From: Amycolatopsis solani | GTDB taxonomy: Bacteria; Actinomycetota; Actinomycetes; Mycobacteriales; Pseudonocardiaceae | DNA: 64,000 bases | NCBI RefSeq assembly: GCF_033441515.1 | Contig: NZ_JAWQJT010000002.1 | Span: 434,001-498,000, forward strand | Direction of reading: 5' to 3' | In this document: in pieces, positions 8,901-16,615 of the stretch | Layout: every line of letters starts with the position of its first letter | Numbering within the stretch: position 1 is the first letter of the stretch | The notes under the pieces: generated by a model | What the model was told of the DNA's origin: nothing | Seen by the model: the letters and a program-made list of their open reading frames with translations, nothing else | The model's database searches: none | Program-made: the position numbers and the translations under genes

Positions 8901-10298
8901 CGGCACCGGCCGCTCGGCGACGGCCTCGGCCCCCGCGTCGCGGAACTGGCCCGGGTGGCCGGCGTCAGCGCGTTCGTCGTGCTGCTCACCGCCTACGCGC
9001 TGGTGCTGGGCGAGGAAGCGGGGACGGGGGACGTCGTGCTCGGCGTGCCGTCCGCGGGCCGCGACCGCCCCGAGCTGCAGGGCGTGGTGGGCCGCTTCGC
9101 CCACCTGATGCCGCTGCGCCTGAACCTGGCCGGCGCCGCGACATCGCGGGCGCTCCTGCACCGCGTGCACGAGGCGGTGCTGACCGCGCAGCGGCACCGC
9201 GGGGTGCCGTTCAGCCGGATCGTCGAGGTGCTCCGGCCGCCGCGCGAGCGGGCGCACCACCCGGTCTTCCAGCACGCGCTCAACGTCGTCGGCGAGCGGT
9301 CGGCCGGGCTCGATCTGCCGGAGGTGTCGGTGCGGACGCTCGACACGCCGCCCGCGGCCACGCAGTACGAGCTGTTCCTGCACCTGCACTGGGAAAACGG
9401 CGAGCTGGGCGCCACCGCCGAGTACGACACCGGCCGGCTCGGCGACGACGTCGTGGCCGACCTGGTGACCCGGTTCGAGTCGGTCGTGCGGCGGATGGCC
9501 GAACGGCCCGACGACGCCGTCCCCGGGCCGCCGCCGGCCGAACCCGTCCGCGCCGGAACCCGCGCCGCCGCACCGGACCTGACGATCGCGACGACGGGCC
9601 CGGCCGGACCGGTCCGCCGCGAAGCCGAGCAGCTGCTGACCCGCTTCGCCGTCCAGCCGCGCCTCGTCGTCACTTCCCGGGTGTTCGGCGCCCTGCTCGA
9701 CCCCGGTGCCGCCGCCGGCCTCACGGTGGTGGTGCTGCGCTGGGAGGACCTGATCGGCACGCCGGTCCCCGTCCGGCCCGGCACGCTCGTCCGCCGCCTG
9801 GACGAGGCGGTGACCGACGTCGTGGCGGCGGCCCGGGCGCACCGGACGCGGACGAGCCGTCCGCTGGTCCTGCTCACCCGGGCGTCCGAAGGCTTGGCCC
9901 CCCGCCTGGCCGCTCGCCTGGACGCCCGGCTGTACGTCGAGCTCGCCGCGCTGCCCGCAACCGAGGTGTGCACCGGCCCGGTCCCGGCGGCGGAGCTCGC
10001 CGTCGAGCGGCTGGGGCAGGCGTTCCCGCTGCCCGAGGGGCCGGTCGCCGAAGCGCCGCGCGACGACCGGGAACGGGCGCTGGCGCGGATCTGGGCCGCC
10101 CTGCTGGACCTGGACCCGGCCCGGATCGGGGTCCACAGCGACTTCTTCGCCATCGGCGGGGACTCCCTGCTCGCCATCCAGGCCGCCCACCAGGCCGGCG
10201 AGGCGGGGATCGCCGTCACCCCCAGGCAGTTCTCGGCCCACCCCACGATCGCCGAGCTGGCCGCCCTACCCCGCGAAAAGGACGTGACTCGCCCATGA
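5988..10298 (+). CDS. Bimodular NRPS lacking adenylation domains: C-(FkbH_N-like)-PCP-C-(FkbH_N-like)-PCP
   Basis: The protein has 1436 residues. C1 (about 40-455) has an intact HHIVIDG motif at residues 160-166. A segment at about 460-635 then matches the N-terminal SGNH-like part of FkbH/HAD-IIIC proteins (AASFTAEPM, FAPYGQVLQQLL, VVLLRWSDW, PYTEEFFAALG). PCP1 follows, with its Ser in GGHSL (residue 708). C2 (about 755-1185) has HQAVCDN at residues 885-891 in place of HHxxxDG, so the catalytic second His is Gln. A second, weaker FkbH_N-like segment (about 1197-1350; SRVFGALLDP, VVVLRWEDL) precedes PCP2 with GGDSL (Ser 1393). No A domain, epimerase or thioesterase is present. Domain identity of the inserts rests on motif similarity read by eye. 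The start ATG 5988 overlaps the preceding stop, and the ATG of the exporter overlaps this stop. Confidence 0.9.
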   Translation: MTKNLGDLTPQQRKLVRARLAQRAAAPVRAATPAQPGDGTSFPLSPAQERLWLADRLSPGRSAPVTLAIRLTGPLDRARLEAAIAAVVARQSALRTVFRETPGGPRQVVLDEFRPPVVTAEPAELAERIRPDFDLTAEPPVAVTLFETTPADHLLLICVHHIVIDGWSTQVFLDELIAHYGGDAELPELRLSFAEYAVAEREAAGRLAEQVAYWRDRLAGAPALSTVPPDRPRPPLQSRQGAHAEFTVAAGVTDRLTALARRAGVTLNTVVTAAFAVLLQHATGQDDVLFGTPVARRRRTELEPLIGSIADTVVTRVDLSGGPSGEELLRRVQRSAAAAVAHQDVPFSELVRELAPARRSAYNPLFQIMLSVSEITVEAKEAAGVTFAPERVETGTTEFDLFLTVRRGTAGLTGVLGYRTDLYLAETARYVTDGLVAVLTGLAAAPGHPIAGLLPVRRRVEVAASFTAEPMGDAMRFWAGFRRVPADARFAPYGQVLQQLLAGDGGDGQVVLLRWSDWTRRKAASADFLDGVVDELLAGVTAFRARTAVPLLLVVCPPEPGTDFPAADERLARGLAGVPGVEVTWPAEYAAVLGVTEIADPAADALGQVPYTEEFFAALGTLAVDRLHAAWGTPPPGPERAAYAATHLATAARIAAAARPVAGPAADPDEYVAPRTETEKRLAVLWAEQLGTGETGVRTSFFAMGGHSLLVTRMLSLVHREFGVSVPFHEFYADPVIAALATTIDGADEPAPEAAVILPASRDEPIEPAATQKRLWALDRLGVHSGAVTFAATLTGPLDEAALRAAVGDVVRRHESLRTTIGTERGRPVLIVHKGLDCWWPATGSVETAVREFATHPYDLETGPLLRVRLLRDGPGRHHLLIGLHQAVCDNESWHVLLTDLAAAYRVRLSLGEPRPPLPVQMADYAAWERLHLAGPAAGADAAYWAECLRDAPPRLVLARARPRSTGEAGVRHRPLGDGLGPRVAELARVAGVSAFVVLLTAYALVLGEEAGTGDVVLGVPSAGRDRPELQGVVGRFAHLMPLRLNLAGAATSRALLHRVHEAVLTAQRHRGVPFSRIVEVLRPPRERAHHPVFQHALNVVGERSAGLDLPEVSVRTLDTPPAATQYELFLHLHWENGELGATAEYDTGRLGDDVVADLVTRFESVVRRMAERPDDAVPGPPPAEPVRAGTRAAAPDLTIATTGPAGPVRREAEQLLTRFAVQPRLVVTSRVFGALLDPGAAAGLTVVVLRWEDLIGTPVPVRPGTLVRRLDEAVTDVVAAARAHRTRTSRPLVLLTRASEGLAPRLAARLDARLYVELAALPATEVCTGPVPAAELAVERLGQAFPLPEGPVAEAPRDDRERALARIWAALLDLDPARIGVHSDFFAIGGDSLLAIQAAHQAGEAGIAVTPRQFSAHPTIAELAALPREKDVTRP

Positions 10299-11659
10299 AA
10301 CGCGCTTCGGGTTTCGCCGGATTCACCGTGATGTGGTCCGGGCAGATGCTCTCGACGGTCGGCACCCGGATGACGAACTTCGCCATCGGCATCAGCGTCT
10401 TCCAGGAGACGCACTCGGCGTTGAGCGTGACCCTGCTGACGTTCGTCGCCTTCGGCGCGACCGTCGCCTTCTCACCCATCGCGGGGGTGCTGATCGACCG
10501 GTGGAGCCGCCGCACCACCATCATCGCGGCGGACGTCGGCTCGGCCGCGGTGACCCTGGCGCTGCTCGGCGTCTACGTGTTCGGCGATCCCCAGCTCTGG
10601 CAGCTGTACCTGGTGAACTTCCTGACCGGCGCGTTCCTCGCCTTCCAGGTACCCGCCTACGGCGCCGCGATCACGCTGATGATCGAGAAGGGCGGCTACA
10701 CCCGGGCCAACGCGATGATGGGCCTGCTGCGGGCCGCGCCGTACGTGGCCGCGCCCGCGATCGCGGCGCCGCTGGTGTCGGCGTTCGGCCTCGCCGCCGT
10801 CCTCGCCGTCGACGTCGTTTCGGCGGTGGTGGCGATCGTCGCGGTGTACGCCATCACGCTGCCGCCCGACCCCGTCCGCGAGCCGGTGACGCCGGCGGAC
10901 GGGACCGCGCTGACCCGGTTCCGGCGGGACTTCGCCGTGGGCTTCACCTACATCGCGCGCCGGCCGCCGCTGGTCGGGCTGCTGTCCATCATGATCGCGA
11001 TCAGCTTCCTCTCCGCGCTGGGCTGGGTGCTGTTCCCGCCGCTGATCCTCGCCCGCACCGGCGACTCGGCCAACGCGGTCGGCATCGTCCAGGTCGTCGG
11101 GGCGATCGGCGGCACCGGGGCGGGCGTCCTGCTGGCCATGCTCAAACCGACCGACAAGAAGATCGGCCGGATGCTCGTCGCGATCCTCGTCCTCGGCGTG
11201 CTCGGGCGGATCCTCTTCGGTTTCGAGGGCATCTGGGTCTGGTCGGTCGCGCTGTTCTTCGGCTGGGGCGCGCTGCCGTTCATCGACGGCTACAACCAGA
11301 CCATCTGGCAGGAGAAGACCCCGCCGCGGCTGCAGGGCCGCATCTTCGCCGTGGTCCAGATGGTCGAGAACATCGCGAGCCCGCTCGCCTACCTCGCGGC
11401 CGGGCTGCTCGCCGACGACCTCCTCGAGCCTGCCATGCGCTCGGGCGGCTGGCTCGCTTCGGTCTTCGGCCCGGTCACCGGCACCGGACCCGGTTCCGGG
11501 ATCGCCGTCCTGTTCATCGTGTCCGGCGCCGGGGCGGCCGTGGTGGCCCTCGTCGGCTTCCTCACCCCCGCCATCCGGAACGCGGAATCCCTGCTGCCGG
11601 ACGGGGGTGGCGAGGTCGAGCCCGCCCCCGCGGCGCCCGGTGCCGCACCCGCCCGCTGA
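10295..11659 (+). CDS. MFS transporter, probable product exporter (12-TM, EntS-like)
   Basis: A 454-residue integral membrane protein with repeated hydrophobic segments. It has the MFS motif-A-like loop IAGVLIDRWSRRT after the second helix and a second half starting at about residue 220. It begins FAGFTVMWSGQMLSTVGTRM, typical of the EntS/macrolide-export MFS group. It is translationally coupled to the NRPS by an ATGA overlap and is followed by the MbtH-ACP gene after a 21-bp gap. Its place inside the biosynthetic operon suggests export of, or self-protection from, the product; the substrate is unknown. Confidence 0.88.
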   Translation: MKRASGFAGFTVMWSGQMLSTVGTRMTNFAIGISVFQETHSALSVTLLTFVAFGATVAFSPIAGVLIDRWSRRTTIIAADVGSAAVTLALLGVYVFGDPQLWQLYLVNFLTGAFLAFQVPAYGAAITLMIEKGGYTRANAMMGLLRAAPYVAAPAIAAPLVSAFGLAAVLAVDVVSAVVAIVAVYAITLPPDPVREPVTPADGTALTRFRRDFAVGFTYIARRPPLVGLLSIMIAISFLSALGWVLFPPLILARTGDSANAVGIVQVVGAIGGTGAGVLLAMLKPTDKKIGRMLVAILVLGVLGRILFGFEGIWVWSVALFFGWGALPFIDGYNQTIWQEKTPPRLQGRIFAVVQMVENIASPLAYLAAGLLADDLLEPAMRSGGWLASVFGPVTGTGPGSGIAVLFIVSGAGAAVVALVGFLTPAIRNAESLLPDGGGEVEPAPAAPGAAPAR

Positions 11660-11680
11660 GCCCACGCCAAGGAGAAAGCC

Positions 11681-12112
11681 ATGACCGACACCGCAGCCCC
11701 GGCCGGCCCGGCCTACCGGGTGGTCGTCAACGACGAGGAACAGTTCTCGATCTGGCCCGCCGGAAAGGAAAACCCGGCGGGCTGGCACGACGCCGGGAAG
11801 ACGGCGGGCAAGGAGGAGTGCCTCGCCTGGATCGAGGAGGTGTGGACGGACATGCGGCCCCGGTCCACCCGCGAGCCCGAAGCCTCCCCGCTCGTCCGGC
11901 TCATCGCCGAAGTGCTGGAGACCGACCCGGGGGAGCTCGGCGACGACGCCGGTCCGGGCCGCGCCGCCGGGTGGACGAGCCTCAAGCACATCCAGCTCGT
12001 CACGAGCCTGGAGCACACCTTCGGCATCAAGCTGTCCGCCGCCGACATCCGGGGCCTGACCTCCGTGGCGGCCATCCGGGAGACGCTGCGGGCGAAGGGA
12101 GCGGGCGAGTGA
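11681..12112 (+). CDS. MbtH-like domain fused to an acyl carrier protein
   Basis: The protein has 143 residues in two parts. Residues 10-61 are an MbtH-like domain ([29 protein letters not shown]), the small chaperone that normally binds NRPS adenylation domains. Residues 66-140 are an acyl/peptidyl carrier domain with the phosphopantetheine-accepting Ser in [10 protein letters not shown] (codon 11978-11980). An AAGGAG-type ribosome-binding site precedes ATG 11681. The E1-alpha gene begins in its stop codon (GTGA overlap), so carrier and dehydrogenase components are made together. Since this cluster shows no intact A domain, the MbtH half may dock onto the degenerate A-like protein or may have another role. 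The ACP is a plausible acceptor for the acyl group made by the E1/E2 proteins (inference). Confidence 0.9.
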   Translation: MTDTAAPAGPAYRVVVNDEEQFSIWPAGKENPAGWHDAGKTAGKEECLAWIEEVWTDMRPRSTREPEASPLVRLIAEVLETDPGELGDDAGPGRAAGWTSLKHIQLVTSLEHTFGIKLSAADIRGLTSVAAIRETLRAKGAGE

Positions 12113-13032
12113 CCGACCACCTGGCGACGCCGACGATCGAGAAGGCGCCGGATTCGCCACCCGCGGCCGCCGACCTCGCGACGATGCTGCTGATCCGCCA
12201 CTTCGAACTCGCCCTGCTCGACCTGTTCGCGCGGGGCGAGCTGCACGGCACCACGCACACCTGCCTCGGGCAGGAGTACGTGCCGGTCGCGCTGGCCCCG
12301 TTGCTGACCGCGCGCGACTACGTGTTCAGCAACCACCGCGGTCACGGCCACTACATCGCCCGGTTCGGCGACCCAGCCGGCCTGCTCGCGGAGATCATGG
12401 GCCGCGCGGGCGGCGTCTGCCACGGCGTCGGCGGCAGCCAGCACGTCTTCCGCGACCGCTACCTGTCCACCGGGGTGCAGGGGGAGAGCCTGCCGGTCGC
12501 CACCGGCGTCGCGCTGCACCTCAAGCGGGAGGAGCCCGGCGCACTCGCGCTCGCCTACATCGGCGACGGCACGTGGGGCGAGGGCGCGGTCTACGAGGCG
12601 CTCAACATGGCGGCGCTGTGGCGGCTGCCGCTGCTCGTCGTCGTCGAGAACAACGGCATCGCGCAGTCGACGCCGACCACCGCGGAGCTGGCGGGCACCA
12701 TCGGGGGCCGCGCGGCCGCGTTCGGCTGCGCTCACCTGCGCGTCGAAAACACCGACCCGGCCGAGATCCGCGCGGTGGCGGGACCGCTGGTCGAACGGGT
12801 GCGGGAAGGCGTCCCGCTCGTCCTCGAGTTCGTGACGAACCGGCTCGGGCCGCACAGCAAGGGCGACGACACCCGCCCGGCCGCGGAACTGAGCCGGGTG
12901 CGCGCGGCCGACTGGCACGCGCGGGGCTCGGGGGCGGAGTTCGCGGCGGCCGACGCGGCCGCGGCGGCGCGGATCGCCGCGCTGGTGGCCGAGGTGGCCG
13001 CGCGGCCACCGGCGGTCTGGAGCCGGGCGTGA
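12109..13032 (+). CDS. 2-oxoacid dehydrogenase-type E1 component, alpha subunit (thiamine diphosphate)
   Basis: This 307-residue protein matches the alpha subunit of pyruvate/acetoin/branched-chain dehydrogenase E1. The thiamine diphosphate motif is clear: GDGTWGEG followed by ENNGIAQ about 30 residues on. The conserved His-rich loop is RGHGHYI. In the family it binds ThDP/Mg2+ with the beta subunit, decarboxylates a 2-oxo acid (or cleaves a ketose in related biosynthetic enzymes) and passes the acyl carbanion to a lipoyl group. It overlaps the MbtH-ACP stop and the beta-subunit start by 4 bp each, which supports fixed stoichiometry. It sits between NRPS-associated genes, so a role in making a carbon unit for the metabolite is more likely than central metabolism. 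Acetoin dehydrogenase AcoA is the main alternative. Confidence 0.92.
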   Translation: MTDHLATPTIEKAPDSPPAAADLATMLLIRHFELALLDLFARGELHGTTHTCLGQEYVPVALAPLLTARDYVFSNHRGHGHYIARFGDPAGLLAEIMGRAGGVCHGVGGSQHVFRDRYLSTGVQGESLPVATGVALHLKREEPGALALAYIGDGTWGEGAVYEALNMAALWRLPLLVVVENNGIAQSTPTTAELAGTIGGRAAAFGCAHLRVENTDPAEIRAVAGPLVERVREGVPLVLEFVTNRLGPHSKGDDTRPAAELSRVRAADWHARGSGAEFAAADAAAAARIAALVAEVAARPPAVWSRA

Positions 13033-14066
13033 CCGCGCGACCCGAGCGGGTGGTCGAGAACCTCAACCACGCGCTGCACGAGCGGCTGCGGGCCGATCCC
13101 CGGCTCTACGTCCTCGGCGAGGACATCGCCGACCCGTACGGCGGGGCGTTCAAGGTGACCCGCGGGCTGTCGGACGCCGACCCCGGGCGGGTGATCGCCA
13201 CGCCGATCAGCGAAAACGGCATCGCCGGCGTCGCATCGGGGCTCGCGTTGGCCGGCGACGCGGCGATCGTCGAGATCATGTTCGGCGACTTCGCCGGCCT
13301 CGCGTTCGACCAGGTGCTCAACTTCGCCAGCAAGTCCGTGTCCATGTACGGGCGCCCGCACCCGATGCGCCTGGTGGTGCGCCTGCCGTCGGGCGGTGGC
13401 CGCGGGTACGGCCCGACGCACAGCCAGTCCCTGCTCAAGCACTTCATCGGGATTCCCGGGCTGTCGCTGTTCGAGCTGTCGCCGTTCCACGACAACCGGG
13501 CGGTGCTGGCCCGCATGCTCGACCTCGGCGAACCGTGCGTGTTCGTCGAGGACAAAGTGCTCTACACGCGCCGGCAAGCCACCGGTGGCCGGCTGGACGA
13601 CCTGTTCGACTACGGCTTCCTCGGCGCGGAAGACGTCGGTCCGGCGCACGTGTACGTCGACGACGGCGGAGACGTGGACTGCCTGCTCGTCGCCCCGGGC
13701 GGCGTGGCGGACCGGGCCGTCGCGGCCATGCGGGAACTGCTGCTGCACCACGAAATCAGCTGCCGGCTCGTGGTCCCGTCGCGGCTGTACCCGGTGGAAG
13801 CCGAGGCGCTGGTGAGCGCGGCGCGGCGCGCGTCGTACGTCTGCGTCGTCGAAGAGAGCACGGCGGGCGGGACCTGGGGCGCGGAGGTCGCGCACGTCCT
13901 GCACGAACGGCTCTGGGGCCGCCTGCGCCGCCCGGTGCGGCTCGTCCACTCGGCCGACAGCGTCATCCCGGCGGCCGTCCACCTGGAACGCGAGGTCCTG
14001 GTCCAGGCCGGCACGATCCGGGACGCCGTGCTCGCCGACCTGCGTGCGGAAAGGAGCCCGGTGTGA
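13029..14066 (+). CDS. 2-oxoacid dehydrogenase-type E1 component, beta subunit
   Basis: A 345-residue transketolase-fold beta subunit. Visible family features are VLGEDIADPYGGAFKVT near the N-terminus, TPISENGIAGVASGLAL with the Glu that activates thiamine diphosphate, MFGDFAGLAFDQVLNFASK, and a C-terminal domain with VVEESTAGGTWGAEV. It pairs with the adjacent alpha subunit to form the active site. GTG 13029 was chosen because it overlaps the alpha-subunit stop and the protein then starts like its homologues. The lipoyl-E2 gene begins in its stop codon. Confidence 0.92.
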   Translation: MTARPERVVENLNHALHERLRADPRLYVLGEDIADPYGGAFKVTRGLSDADPGRVIATPISENGIAGVASGLALAGDAAIVEIMFGDFAGLAFDQVLNFASKSVSMYGRPHPMRLVVRLPSGGGRGYGPTHSQSLLKHFIGIPGLSLFELSPFHDNRAVLARMLDLGEPCVFVEDKVLYTRRQATGGRLDDLFDYGFLGAEDVGPAHVYVDDGGDVDCLLVAPGGVADRAVAAMRELLLHHEISCRLVVPSRLYPVEAEALVSAARRASYVCVVEESTAGGTWGAEVAHVLHERLWGRLRRPVRLVHSADSVIPAAVHLEREVLVQAGTIRDAVLADLRAERSPV

Positions 14067-15178
14067 ACGACATCGAGGTGCCGAAGCTCAACACCAACGA
14101 CACCGCCTACGTGCTCGTCGAGTGGCTGGCCGAGGACGGGCAGCCGTTGAAGGAAGGCGACCCGGTCGCCGTCGTCGAGACGTCGAAAGCGACCGAAGAG
14201 CTGTACTGCGAGCACGACGGCGTCCTGCACCGGCTGGTCGCCGCACCGTCGGACTGCGGCCCCGGCGACGTCGTCGCCCACCTCTTCGCTTCGGACGAGG
14301 CCGTGCGGGAGTTCCTGGCTGCCCGGCCCGCCCCCGCGGCGGACGAGGCCGCCGAGGGGCGCTTCACGCTCACCGAACCCGCGCGGGTGCTGGCCGAACA
14401 GCACGGGGTCGCGCCCGCCGCACTGGCCGGGCTGGGGCTGCGGGTGATCCGCGAGGCCGACGTCCAGCGGCTGCTGGCCTCGCCTGGTGCGGTCCACACC
14501 CCGAACCGGGCCCAGCGCGGGGTGGCCGCCGCGGTTTCCCAGTCACATCGGGAGATCCCGGCCGCGTTCACCGCCGTCGTCGTCGGCGTGGACCCGGCCC
14601 TCGCCGCCGCACGGGAGCTGTCCGAGCGGACGGGCGCGCTGATCGGGCTGCCCGAGCTGCTCGTGGCCGTCCTCGGCCGGCTGACCGCGCGGTTCCCGCT
14701 CTGCTACGGCACGCCCACCGCCGAGGGCACGCTGCTGCTGCCGGCGGCGGCGCACGTCGGCGTCACCGTCGACGTCGGGAAGGGGTTGTTCGCGCCGGTG
14801 GTGCCGGACGCGGGCGAGCAGCCGCTCGCGGAGATCGCCGGGCTGCTGATGGACTTCCGCATCAAGGCGATGCGCGAGGACTTCCGCGCCGAGGACCTCG
14901 ACGGCGCGAACATCCTGCTGTCGCTGAACAACGACGACGACGTCCTGTTCGCCCAGCCCATCGTGTTCCCGGGCCAGACCTGCGCGGTGGCGCTGGGCGG
15001 CGTCCGCCAGGAGGCGGTGTTCGCCGCCGACGGCACGGTCGCCCCGCGCTCGGTGGCCGTCGTCGGACTGGCCTACGACCACCGGTTCGTCAACGGCAGC
15101 ACCGCGGTGGAGTTCCTCAAGGCGATCAAGGTGGCGCTCGAAGCGCCGGAAGGGATTCCCGATGCCGGCGACCGCTGA
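14063..15178 (+). CDS. Lipoyl-dependent E2 acyltransferase component
   Basis: The protein has 371 residues in three regions. An N-terminal lipoyl domain carries its lipoyl Lys in VVETSKATEE (about residue 42). A shortened peripheral-subunit-binding-like segment lies at about 108-150 (LTEPARVLAEQHGV). The catalytic 2-oxoacid dehydrogenase acyltransferase domain (about 160-365) ends with YDHRFVNG, which holds the catalytic His, although the usual final DG is NG. It would accept an acyl group from E1 on its lipoyl arm and hand it to a thiol, here plausibly the phosphopantetheine of a carrier protein. E2-fold acyltransferases also occur in tetronate pathways next to FkbH and ACP genes. No E3 lipoamide dehydrogenase is in the window. 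The start is GTG 14063 after AAGGAG. Confidence 0.92.
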   Translation: MNDIEVPKLNTNDTAYVLVEWLAEDGQPLKEGDPVAVVETSKATEELYCEHDGVLHRLVAAPSDCGPGDVVAHLFASDEAVREFLAARPAPAADEAAEGRFTLTEPARVLAEQHGVAPAALAGLGLRVIREADVQRLLASPGAVHTPNRAQRGVAAAVSQSHREIPAAFTAVVVGVDPALAAARELSERTGALIGLPELLVAVLGRLTARFPLCYGTPTAEGTLLLPAAAHVGVTVDVGKGLFAPVVPDAGEQPLAEIAGLLMDFRIKAMREDFRAEDLDGANILLSLNNDDDVLFAQPIVFPGQTCAVALGGVRQEAVFAADGTVAPRSVAVVGLAYDHRFVNGSTAVEFLKAIKVALEAPEGIPDAGDR

Positions 15179-16571
15179 GCGCGACGCACTGGCCGCCGCG
15201 GCCGCCGCCGTGCGGGCCCGCCGCCGCACCCTGCCCGCGGTGCCGGCGGCGCTGACGGTCGGGCTGCTGGCCACCTACACGATCGACCCGGTCGAGCCGT
15301 ACCTGCGGGTGGCGCTCGCGGACACGGGCCTGAGCCCCGGGATCGTCGTCGGGCCGTTCAACCAGATCCTGCCGGAGTGCCTCGGAGACCAGGGCAAACT
15401 GGCCCGGCTCGCCCCCGACGCGCTCGTCGTCGCCCCGCGCTGGGAAGAACTGCCGGACGGCGAGGAGGAGGCCGAGCTGCTGCGTCTCGCCGACGCCGCG
15501 ACGGCGGCCGCCGACCGCTGGGAGAGCTGCCTGGTGTTCGTGCTCCCGGCGCTCCCGCAGGACACGGCCGGCGCGGCCGACGCGGGCCACGCGGACGGCG
15601 TCGCGGCCGCGGTCTCGACGGCCCGGCAGCGGCTGCGGGACCGGCTCGCGGGCCGTCCCCAGGTGCTGGTGGCCGACGCGGAGGCGGCGGTGCGCGAGGT
15701 GGGCGCGTTGCGCGCGCACCACCCGGCGCTCTACGCGTTCGCCCGGATCCCGTACACCGAGGAAGTGTTCTGGCGCCTCGGCCTCGCCATCGCCAGGCTC
15801 CTGCGCACCCACTTCGGCGGCGTCCCCCGAGCCGTGGTCCTCGGCCCCGATCTCGCGGAGCACGAGGAGGTACTGCGCGAGCCGTTGCGGCGCCTGGCGG
15901 CGGCCGGGGTGCGGATCGGTGCTTTGGAGGAGGCCGGTCCGAGCTGGCTGCTGACCACGGATCCGGACTTGGCGAGCACGCGCCCCGACGGGGTGCTCCT
16001 CGGGCCGGCCGTGGAAAACTGGCCGGCGGAACTGCAGGAGGCGGGCGTCTTCGACCGGCCACTGCCCCGCCGGCCCGGCGCGCCCCCGGCGTCGCTTCCG
16101 GAATCGCCGGGCCCGTTGTCGCTGGCGGATTTCCTGGCCGGCTTGGACCTTTCGGTGACGTTCGGCGAGCCGGACTTCCCGAAGGTGACGGAACTGCTCT
16201 CGCGGGCCAAGGACTTCGTACTGGGCCCGGTTCCCGCGGAGTTCGACCCGGCGGACTTCGCGGCCGGGCCGGATCGCTTGCTGCTGACGGCATCGGTCCG
16301 CGACCGCTTCGGCGACTACGGCCTCGGCGCGGTGGCGGCACTGGAGTTCGCTGCGGGCGTCTGCCGGGTCGAGGTGTTCTCGGTGTCGTGCCCGGTGATG
16401 GGCCGCGGCGTGGAACCGTTGGTGCTGAAGGAGATCGTGGCCTCGGCGGAACGGCGGGGGTGTTCCGCGGTCGAGCTCGTCCTCACGCCGACCGGCCGCA
16501 ACGACGTGGCGCTGGAGTTCGCTGCTTCGGTCGAGGAGACCGGAGGTCCCGTGGCGGTCCGTGCCGTGTAA
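15162..16571 (+). CDS. FkbH-like (HAD-IIIC) protein with degenerate phosphatase motifs
   Basis: This 469-residue protein has FkbH layout. An N-terminal SGNH-like domain covers about residues 25-215 (LLATYTIDPVEPYL, GPFNQILPECL, IPYTEEVFWRLG). A HAD-like middle is at about 220-375. A C-terminal acyltransferase-like domain is at about 375-465 (DRFGDYGL, SCPVMGRGVEPLVL, TGRNDVALEF). In active FkbH enzymes, which load a glyceryl unit onto an ACP from 1,3-bisphosphoglycerate, the HAD motif reads roughly DLDNTLWGG. Here the equivalent is VVLGPDLAEHEEV, and the later acidic motif is also missing, so phosphatase chemistry is unlikely. The gene overlaps the E2 gene by 17 bp and is last in the operon. 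Its N-terminal domain resembles the inserts in the NRPS, so it may act with them as a binding or transfer partner (inference). Confidence 0.82.
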   Translation: MPATAERDALAAAAAAVRARRRTLPAVPAALTVGLLATYTIDPVEPYLRVALADTGLSPGIVVGPFNQILPECLGDQGKLARLAPDALVVAPRWEELPDGEEEAELLRLADAATAAADRWESCLVFVLPALPQDTAGAADAGHADGVAAAVSTARQRLRDRLAGRPQVLVADAEAAVREVGALRAHHPALYAFARIPYTEEVFWRLGLAIARLLRTHFGGVPRAVVLGPDLAEHEEVLREPLRRLAAAGVRIGALEEAGPSWLLTTDPDLASTRPDGVLLGPAVENWPAELQEAGVFDRPLPRRPGAPPASLPESPGPLSLADFLAGLDLSVTFGEPDFPKVTELLSRAKDFVLGPVPAEFDPADFAAGPDRLLLTASVRDRFGDYGLGAVAALEFAAGVCRVEVFSVSCPVMGRGVEPLVLKEIVASAERRGCSAVELVLTPTGRNDVALEFAASVEETGGPVAVRAV

Positions 16572-16575
16572 CGGA

Positions 16576-16609
16576 AACCGGCCCCGCCCGGGTGCAGGCG
16601 GGGCCGGTT
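16576..16609. terminator. Strong hairpin terminator between convergent genes
   Basis: A perfect 13-bp GC-rich stem (16576-16588 pairs with 16597-16609) with an 8-nt loop lies just after the FkbH-like stop and before the stop of the opposing methyltransferase gene. There is no T-run, as is common in actinomycetes. It can serve both strands and marks the right end of the biosynthetic operon. Confidence 0.8.
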
Positions 16610-16615
16610 CACGTG

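Noticed and set aside
5883..10241. A 1452-codon minus-strand open frame across the NRPS gene
   Set aside because: Its translation has no domain pattern and mirrors the NRPS codons; the plus strand shows clear C and PCP motifs.
5988..10298. Adenylation domains in the NRPS
   Set aside because: No A3 (TSGSTG) or A7 (YRTGDL) motif is present in this protein; those occur only in the separate truncated protein upstream.
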